From Sindora glabra (taxonomy: Eukaryota > Streptophyta > Magnoliopsida > Fabales > Fabaceae), in assembly GCA_020226215.1 (NCBI GenBank), contig CM035226.1:62767455-62831454 (forward strand): a stretch of DNA of 64,000 nt. The letters are read 5' to 3'. The notes under the pieces were generated by a model. It ran no database searches, was not told the DNA's origin, and saw nothing but the letters and a program-made list of their open reading frames with translations. Shown piece after piece: positions 57,338 to 64,000 of this stretch. The stretch's first letter is position 1. Every line of letters starts with the position of its first letter. The position numbers and the translations under genes are program-made.

Positions 57338-60126
57338 CGTTAAGCCCTTTTTAAGAAATAATAATTTTAATTTATTTTGTTAGAGGAATAATTAAAATAT
57401 TTGGTATAACTTTCAATTAAAACAAAAGCAAGAAGTGTTTAAGAAAAATTAGATGAATAGATTTAAATGAATTATGGTATAAAATAAAGTAGACATTTTA
57501 GTAAATATAAGAATATGGATTTTGCAAGAAATACATGAGAAAATTTTGATATACTAGCGTGGCACAAGATTTCTAATTTATTATTAGCGAGTATGTGATT
57601 ATAAAGAAGTTTTAGAATAAAATTCCTCAAATGCCTTTGTCCTATTTGGAATAAAAATCAACTTATCTTTTTACTTCTAATTTTCTCTAAATCTCTAAAA
57701 ACCGTCTAACTTCTTCTCACCTTTTTTTCCTTCCATTTTTTTAGTAAATCAAGCAAAAAATGCATTATTTTTGCTTAAATTTTCTACATAATTAAAGGAA
57801 GGGCTTCAAGATCACTCTTCCTTTTAAACTACTCCCTAAATTCTTTTTTGAAATTTTGAAGAAATTAGAATGTGAGCTAAAAAAGGGAAAATAAATCTTA
57901 ACTGCAAATATTATGATTTTGATTTATTAGGAACCAATGTCTATAAATTCTGGCTTCCTCATAACTCCTCCATATCAAGTAAATAGATACTCATTTTTCA
58001 TTTGTTTAGTTTCATGACATTGATGTTGAGTGGCATATCTTAAGCTTTTATGGTTATATGGATATAAATATATGATTGGTATGTTGTTTAATGATGGAAA
58101 TGGTAAATATGCAGAAGGTTAACATGTGTTCACGAGTTTGTGAAGTTTGATTGAGTAAATAATGCATTTGGATGGTTAAGTTCATGGATAAATAATGAAA
58201 TTTTCACAAAAAACACATATATTCATACATGAATCAATTGTACAATCAATTCTCCTTATCTAGAAGCAAATATGGGCATAAGAATTTGTTATATGGACTT
58301 TGAAAGATTATAATTCATTCGTTTTGCATCAGTTTTTAGAAAATCACTTATTGTTGGAAAAATAATTGAGTCTACTATCCAATGAAACTTATTTCATATA
58401 ATATTGTACATATATTTTGATATATCCCTAAATAAGTAGATAAACCTAAAAAATTTCAAGAGTTTAAAAAATTGAATTCTTAAGTCTAATTTATAAATGG
58501 CATAACTCTTTAAAATCTTGACCTTTTTATGTAAAAGATCAATCTATGTAAAGTCCGTTGAGCTTATTTTTACATAAAACATATAGCATGAATTATAAAT
58601 TTGTAATTTTTGAGTTATTCACAACACAACATTCAAAGGTTAAAGATAAGATAATCATACAAGTGTACTATACCCAATCTACATTGTGTTATTATAATCC
58701 ATAATAGTGCAATGTGGGATGCATAGTTCTTAAGCATCAAGATGGGGTAGTTTATGATATTTATAAGATATAGACATAATTTGGTGACTACAAAATGAAA
58801 ATTTAGACGTCATATTGTAACTTTCTTATTACATTAATTATAGAATAGAGTTGTTTTATAACTTATAAACTAGGATAAAAATTGATATCTAATGTGAAAT
58901 ATGTGAAATAATATAATTGATCTTACTTATGCATATGTAATGAAATATAATGAGCAACCATGCAAAGCAGCATGTATTGTTTAAAATTTTAAATTATGAA
59001 TATTCTTGAAAAAAATACAATGATAGAGAGTATTTATGATATTATGGTAATATTATATGTTGAATGTAAAAATATGAACCAATTGAATGATGTGATATAT
59101 AAGGAGAATAAACTAGTATTATTGTTATGAAATTATGTTAGCTACAATTCAAGATGTGATATAAGGGAAAACTGAATTAAAAAACATGTAGAAGTCTGTG
59201 AAAGCTTGTTTTCACTAAATGGCTATAGTGTTGGAAGGTGGAGAGGCATGAATTAGTGTCAAAAGCCTACATATAACTGTCGTTACTAAATAGTCATATT
59301 GTTAGAAGTCTACAAAGTTGTTTTCACTATATATAAGAATGATAATGGAGATTATCAAATAATTAATTCCTGGTGAAACATGTGATAGCCTATGAAAACT
59401 TGTCTTCACTAAATGGTCATAGTGTCAAAAGGTTTAGGGTTTAGGCATGAATTTGTGTCAAAAGCTCACATATGCCCATCTTCAGTAAATGGCCATAATG
59501 TCAAAAGTCTGTGAGGTTATCTTCATTTTATATTTGAAAATAATGATAAAGGACTATCAAATGATTGGTTCCTAGTGCAATGTGAGTAGGATATAAGGTT
59601 AGTTTGGAAGCCACAATGTAGAGGTATGTATTAATCTATTGCTTATTTCTTGAAATATAATATGAACTTGAGATGTAATTACCTTTAAGTATTCTTGTGT
59701 GATGTATTGATGATGGAATGAATATGTTTAGGCCTTTATGGCTGTTTAAAGCCAAATTACTAATGTGAATGTTTTATATGTTAAGCCTTAGTGGAAGATG
59801 ATTTAGTGGTAATATTATTATATTGGTATGTTTATTTATGTAGAATATTTACTCATTTAACATTGGACTCACACTTTATGATTTATTTTGCAATTTCTTA
59901 AGTTGAACCTCACCACCACCTCTTTAGGGCTAGGCTTTGTTGGATGCTTTACAATTTGGTTATTAGTAACAACTAATAATTTGCTAGATAGACTAGTTTG
60001 TGCTTTATTTTATACATAGGCTTAGGTAAAATACCTAAATATTAAATTCCCTTCTCAAGATTAGTTAAAGTTCCTTAAACCTTATTGGGAAGGTTGTAAA
60101 TGACTCTAATTTCCTTATATTTTGCA
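57338..60126 (+). repeat. Right LTR of the outer retroelement
   Basis: 2789 bp, colinear with 30592-33463. It begins CGTTAAGCCC and ends TTTTGCA. It includes the tandem 194-200 bp repeats (59188-59570). Confidence 0.8.
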
Positions 60127-62290
60127 AACTTTAAGTGTAAAAGAGATGTGGCAAAAGTTTAGGACTCACTAGAGAAATTTCGATAATGGAGTAGAGAAGT
60201 GGGTTTTACAAAGTAAAAATGATGAGAAATAAAGAAACAAATGAAAGTTATATAGAAAAAATAGTTACCCATCAGTTTTTTACTAAAAAATTGATATCTT
60301 TAATAAATGACATTAGATTGATTGAAAATAGGCATATAAAGTTAAGATAATCTTTACAAAAATAGCATTATGTAATCAATATCCATGTTGATTGTTTTAA
60401 AAATTAATATCTTAAGTTCCTTTTCCTTTTTAAACATAAAAGTTTTTATTCACCTATGATGTTATTTATATATGAGATCAACATCTTAGTATCACTTTTT
60501 ATTTTCAAAAATGTTAATTATGACAAAATAATGTTAGCTTTTTATTTAATTGTTGTCTTAAGTTCACATGGAAATTTCAAATGTGCCACTACATAACTAT
60601 AAATGTTAATTTCTAATTTAAACATCATTTTAGGTTTCTATGGAAATTCCTATAGTGTCATCTCTTAATTATAGACATTGACTATTTTAGAAATTGTTAT
60701 TTTATTTTTCTTGATATTTTAAAAATGCAATAGCATTAATATAAATTTTAATATTTCATATGACCAATGTTTATCGACCGTTATTAAATTGTAATTCTAT
60801 ACTAGTACCTTTATTATCTAATCTAGAGTTTGGTTCTAATCCTAAGATAGCACCCTTCTTATCTCATGAAACCTAATTGGAGGAAGCTTCAAATCTTGTC
60901 GAGAGACTCACCTTACTTTTGACATCTTAAGTCTTACAATGTGTATCTTTTAATTAAAGACAATTATATAAGTTTTGAGATAGTAAAAGAGAGGTAGGTC
61001 TTTTGATAAGATATGTAGTGCTTCTTGAAATGGAAAGGAAAACCATCCTTGAATTTTGATCTAAACTCTAGCATTTATAATGGAGGCAAATGTATTACTA
61101 AGTTGTTGAATATTTGTATTTGTTATTACTGAGATGGGAGCCTCCATTCACCCTAATTTCTCCATGGTAGTAGTGGAAGGCTTTCTTCATAGAATTATCA
61201 AGTTATATATATGTCATACAATTAGCCCTCCAACTTGGGTATAGGGAATTCAATAAAAGAATATTAACAATCAAGAAGATGTTGAAGATATGTATTTGTT
61301 ATTCCTAAAATAGGATCTTTTTTATACCCAAGTTTCTCCAGAAGGGTGTGAAGAGGATGCCATCTTAACAATACTAACTTATAGATAATAAGACTACTAT
61401 ATAAATGATAATTTATATTGTTCAACAATCGTTGGTTTATATTAGAATCGATGTTTATTCCAATGTGATGATATTTTTGAAATTATATGAAAACTTAAGA
61501 TAAAAGACATGAATATGATCAAAGTCTTTGTTAATAATACGAAACTTACTATGTTAATTTTTCTTTAACCAACATCTAAAAGGAATTTCAAAACTCTTGT
61601 TAGGAGTTATAGTTACATATTACATTTGTTTTATTTAATAATCGATGTCTAAAAGGCATTCCAAAATTCGCATTGAAAATTGTAGATGTATAGGGGCATC
61701 AATTTTATTTAGTAACAAGCATTAATTATTTTCCCTTAGATTTTTGCTTTGACTTTCTCTTTCCGTATGAAATGCTTTTGAAATTTTACTTTCTAATATT
61801 CTCTTAACATCTATGTAGCAATTGACAACTTTCATTAATTAAGTGTATAATAGGAGAATCGTAACCTTCAATTCTCCTATTATATACTTTCTCAATTTAA
61901 CTGAAGTAAAATTGGAATGAAAAAGTTGGTAGATGATGATTTGATGCATTGTAGTCTTTTACTCTACTTTTATCATAACCTAATTTTCAAAACTCATGAC
62001 TAGTATGGAAATCATGCTCCTTTCAATTTGCAGTAGCCTTTTTTACTTGATTTTATTATTCTTTTTAACATTAGTAAGCTCTCCTAATAAATTTAGGTGT
62101 AATAATTTTAATAATAATATTTCAAATGAATCCCATTATAACATGAAATAAGATAACCTAATCCAAGATAAAGTCTGAACTAGGCTTATAAGAATTTCTA
62201 GCCTTAAAACTCCTAAGATGTTAGTTTTATTCTTATATCCTCGATAATAAGTGTAAAATGACTATTTCAACAATTGTAATAGTGAAGTGT
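60127..62290 (+). other. Repeat-like AT-rich DNA, possibly the far half of a TIR element
   Basis: Scattered diverged copies of a phrase of the type 'tcgatgtctaaaaggcattcc' and 'ttgattgttttaaaaatt' occur between 60260 and 61740. At about 62276-62292 'ttgtaatagtgaagtgtga' is, on the minus strand, very like 'acactttcactattataga' at 29931-29950 in unit C and 'actttcactattacaaaa' in unit B. Together these could be the two ends of an older TIR transposon (about 2.8 kb without its insert) that was split by the outer retroelement. Flanking target sites do not match, so this is tentative. No coding sequence. Confidence 0.35.
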
Positions 62291-64000
62291 GAGTCTAACC
62301 ATTGACCTAAAAAGTAAAATTGCTAAATTTATTATGAAGTCCATGCAAATTAAATACACATATATCTATATACATAACATCTCTCAATTATAGAGAATTA
62401 TAATCTTCAAAGAGCTATTATAATTTTTTAATTACCTTATGGTTTCAATCAATACTAAACTCATTCAAACATTTCATTCATCATGCCAAACTATATGTAA
62501 TTCATTCATTCATCTAACTAAATGAGAATTCATCATAAGATTTTAAAAAGTATATAAGATGGTTCTTGGCTATCCAAGTATTAAATGATATGAATGCAAA
62601 TGTATGGCATGATATGCATTTATAAGGCCATTCTTCCTTCTAATACTTATCTAACTATAACCCTCTCTCCTCAAACCTTTCCTTACCTTAATCCATGACC
62701 TTTTCTCCTTATATGGCACTAAGTTTTTTTTTCTCTCCATCATAAATCAATTTAATTCTTCACTTGGATATTTTCAATTCAAAATCTCACCACATAGGCC
62801 ATACTTTCTGTGCTTAATAAATGTAAATGAGTTATATGTATACTGCATGGCCATTTTTCTTTTTCATTTCAAAACATTCTCACTTCATTGGGCTCTTTCA
62901 TAACACACTTACCCTAATAGGCCTTTTCATAATAAGTTATTCTTTGTATATTGAAGTGGTTTATCATCATTAATACACAAAATCATAACATAGAATTATA
63001 AATCATGCTTCATATTTCAAACATAATATGTCTTATCACATAATCAACTTTAAACCATAAATAACTATTATTGGGTTTCACATGTATCATATAATGTAGT
63101 AGAAAGATAGATTTTTAAAAATTATATATGTGAAACCTTCCCAGAATTAATGCGTAGAGACATAGATCAATATTATAAGGATTACCTCTTGGAGTGTAGA
63201 CCACAAATCATAAGCATAGTTAAGCAATTGTGCCTTTACAACATTCACATGGAGTAAACAATAACTTTTTTACCTCTGGAAATTTGATAAGAAATGTCTC
63301 TCTCATAAGGGATTAGGGTTTAGTATATTTTTAGGTTATCTGGTGGTAGTTTTTTTATACTTCTTACAAAGTGATGCCTTCATGCTCTTTTATAGAACTA
63401 AGGCATGTCATTTTTCTAGTTCTATCAGGAAACTGCCTTCCTCTTTTAATTTCACTTAATCATTAAAACTTTATCCCTATCATGATGAAAGTGAGAAGAG
63501 ATAAGCCTTATCCATTAGTTATCTAATATTATCTTAATATTAATAACTAAATTTTTATTATCCAATAATGTAATTATCTGATATCAAATAACATAATTAT
63601 CTAATATTACTTTAATATTAAATAATATCATATAATATACTATATATTATGTGAATAATATATATTATTACTTTGATAATATATATATGCACTAAATAAT
63701 AGGTCCAATTAATAGGATTTTAGTCCAATTAAAACTCAATTAATTATTTTTTCATTCCTACTCCTTTTGTGCAACTCTATACGTTATTACTATATTAGTC
63801 ATGACCTATTAGTGGACTATAGATAGTAAGCGATATCTATCAATACATCATTGCCACCTAAGTAGTAAGCATGTTTGTGATTTAACATTCATTTAATGTG
63901 TGAACAACACTTTGTAATACAGTCCTTTTTGTAACAATATCCAAATTCAACTAAAGCATGGAATATGTCATCCTCATTAATGTTCAAGTCACATTTCTTC
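62291..64000. other. AT-rich DNA, no gene seen
   Basis: No coding sequence or named repeat is supported. Base composition and phrases such as 'ggttatctggtggtag' (63333) and 'aagtgatgccttcatgctc' (63370) are less simple than elsewhere and may be a decayed LTR running past the window end, but I cannot define it. 63530-63700 is very AT-rich and partly self-complementary. Confidence 0.4.

Larger units (their letters stand above)
30592..60126 (+). mobile_element. Old LTR retroelement with about 2.8-kb LTRs, host to two nested gypsy elements
   Basis: Two long direct repeats (30592-33463 and 57338-60126) flank about 23.9 kb. Of this, about 20.1 kb is two complete younger LTR elements, leaving only about 3.76 kb of the element's own interior. 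The left repeat starts TGTTACACCC, the right CGTTAAGCCC; the right ends TTTTGCA and the left TCTATA, consistent with decayed TG...CA ends. A purine tract (57324-57334) precedes the right repeat. A trace of a gag-type zinc knuckle is visible near 45165-45220. The 5-bp flanks do not match convincingly. The start motif and LTR length suggest a Tekay/Del-like chromovirus; that is a guess. Confidence 0.7.

Noticed and set aside
1..64000. tRNA, rRNA or microRNA genes
   Set aside because: No tRNA-like cloverleaf or conserved rRNA stretch was noticed; only tRNA-Asp complementary primer sites were seen. A covariance-model scan would settle it.

Overview
This window looks like heterochromatic DNA from a flowering plant, probably a eudicot. 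It is very AT-rich and has no intact host gene that I can support. It is made of nested, decayed plant transposable elements and duplicated non-coding blocks. The plant assignment rests on the element types: a CACTA (En/Spm) transposon with TNP2, DUF4218, DUF4216 and Transposase_24-like remains; two Ty3/gypsy elements of the Athila/Tat branch with tRNA-Asp-type primer sites; and a captured copy of a plant LOG gene (cytokinin activation).

Layout. 1-6.3 kb: AT-rich DNA with a probable old solo LTR, a (TA)n tract, a 302-bp tandem duplication and the relic of an inverted CACTA element. 7600-16643: a complete 9.04-kb CACTA element with terminal inverted repeats, matching 3-bp CTG target duplications, subterminal repeat arrays, a TATA-type promoter and two broken genes. 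17.3-30.6 kb: duplicated intergenic modules (long segments U1 and U2, shorter units A, B and C), one inverted pair of about 0.4-kb MITE-like repeats, and one GC-rich block resembling the 5' end of a truncated gene on the minus strand. 30592-60126: an old LTR element with unusually long LTRs of about 2.8 kb, inside which two younger gypsy elements sit. Element 1 (34011-45053) has the full gag-pol order but is riddled with stops. Element 2 (46554-55625) has much more similar LTRs and has lost the reverse transcriptase, RNase H and integrase core. 60.1-64 kb: repeat-like AT-rich DNA with no gene seen.

The most notable item is in element 2. Between its gag-protease remnant and its 3' LTR, where Athila relatives often carry an extra ORF, it holds an intronless LOG-like coding sequence (52073-52749) and a separate small basic Cys-rich ORF. 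The LOG copy has a YGGG motif and a recognisable C-terminus, but its catalytic Arg and Glu positions are replaced and it contains a frameshift and stops. The relative ages (outer element, then element 1, then element 2) follow from the nesting and from LTR divergence judged by eye.

All family assignments come from reading translations and motifs by eye. No database search was run.
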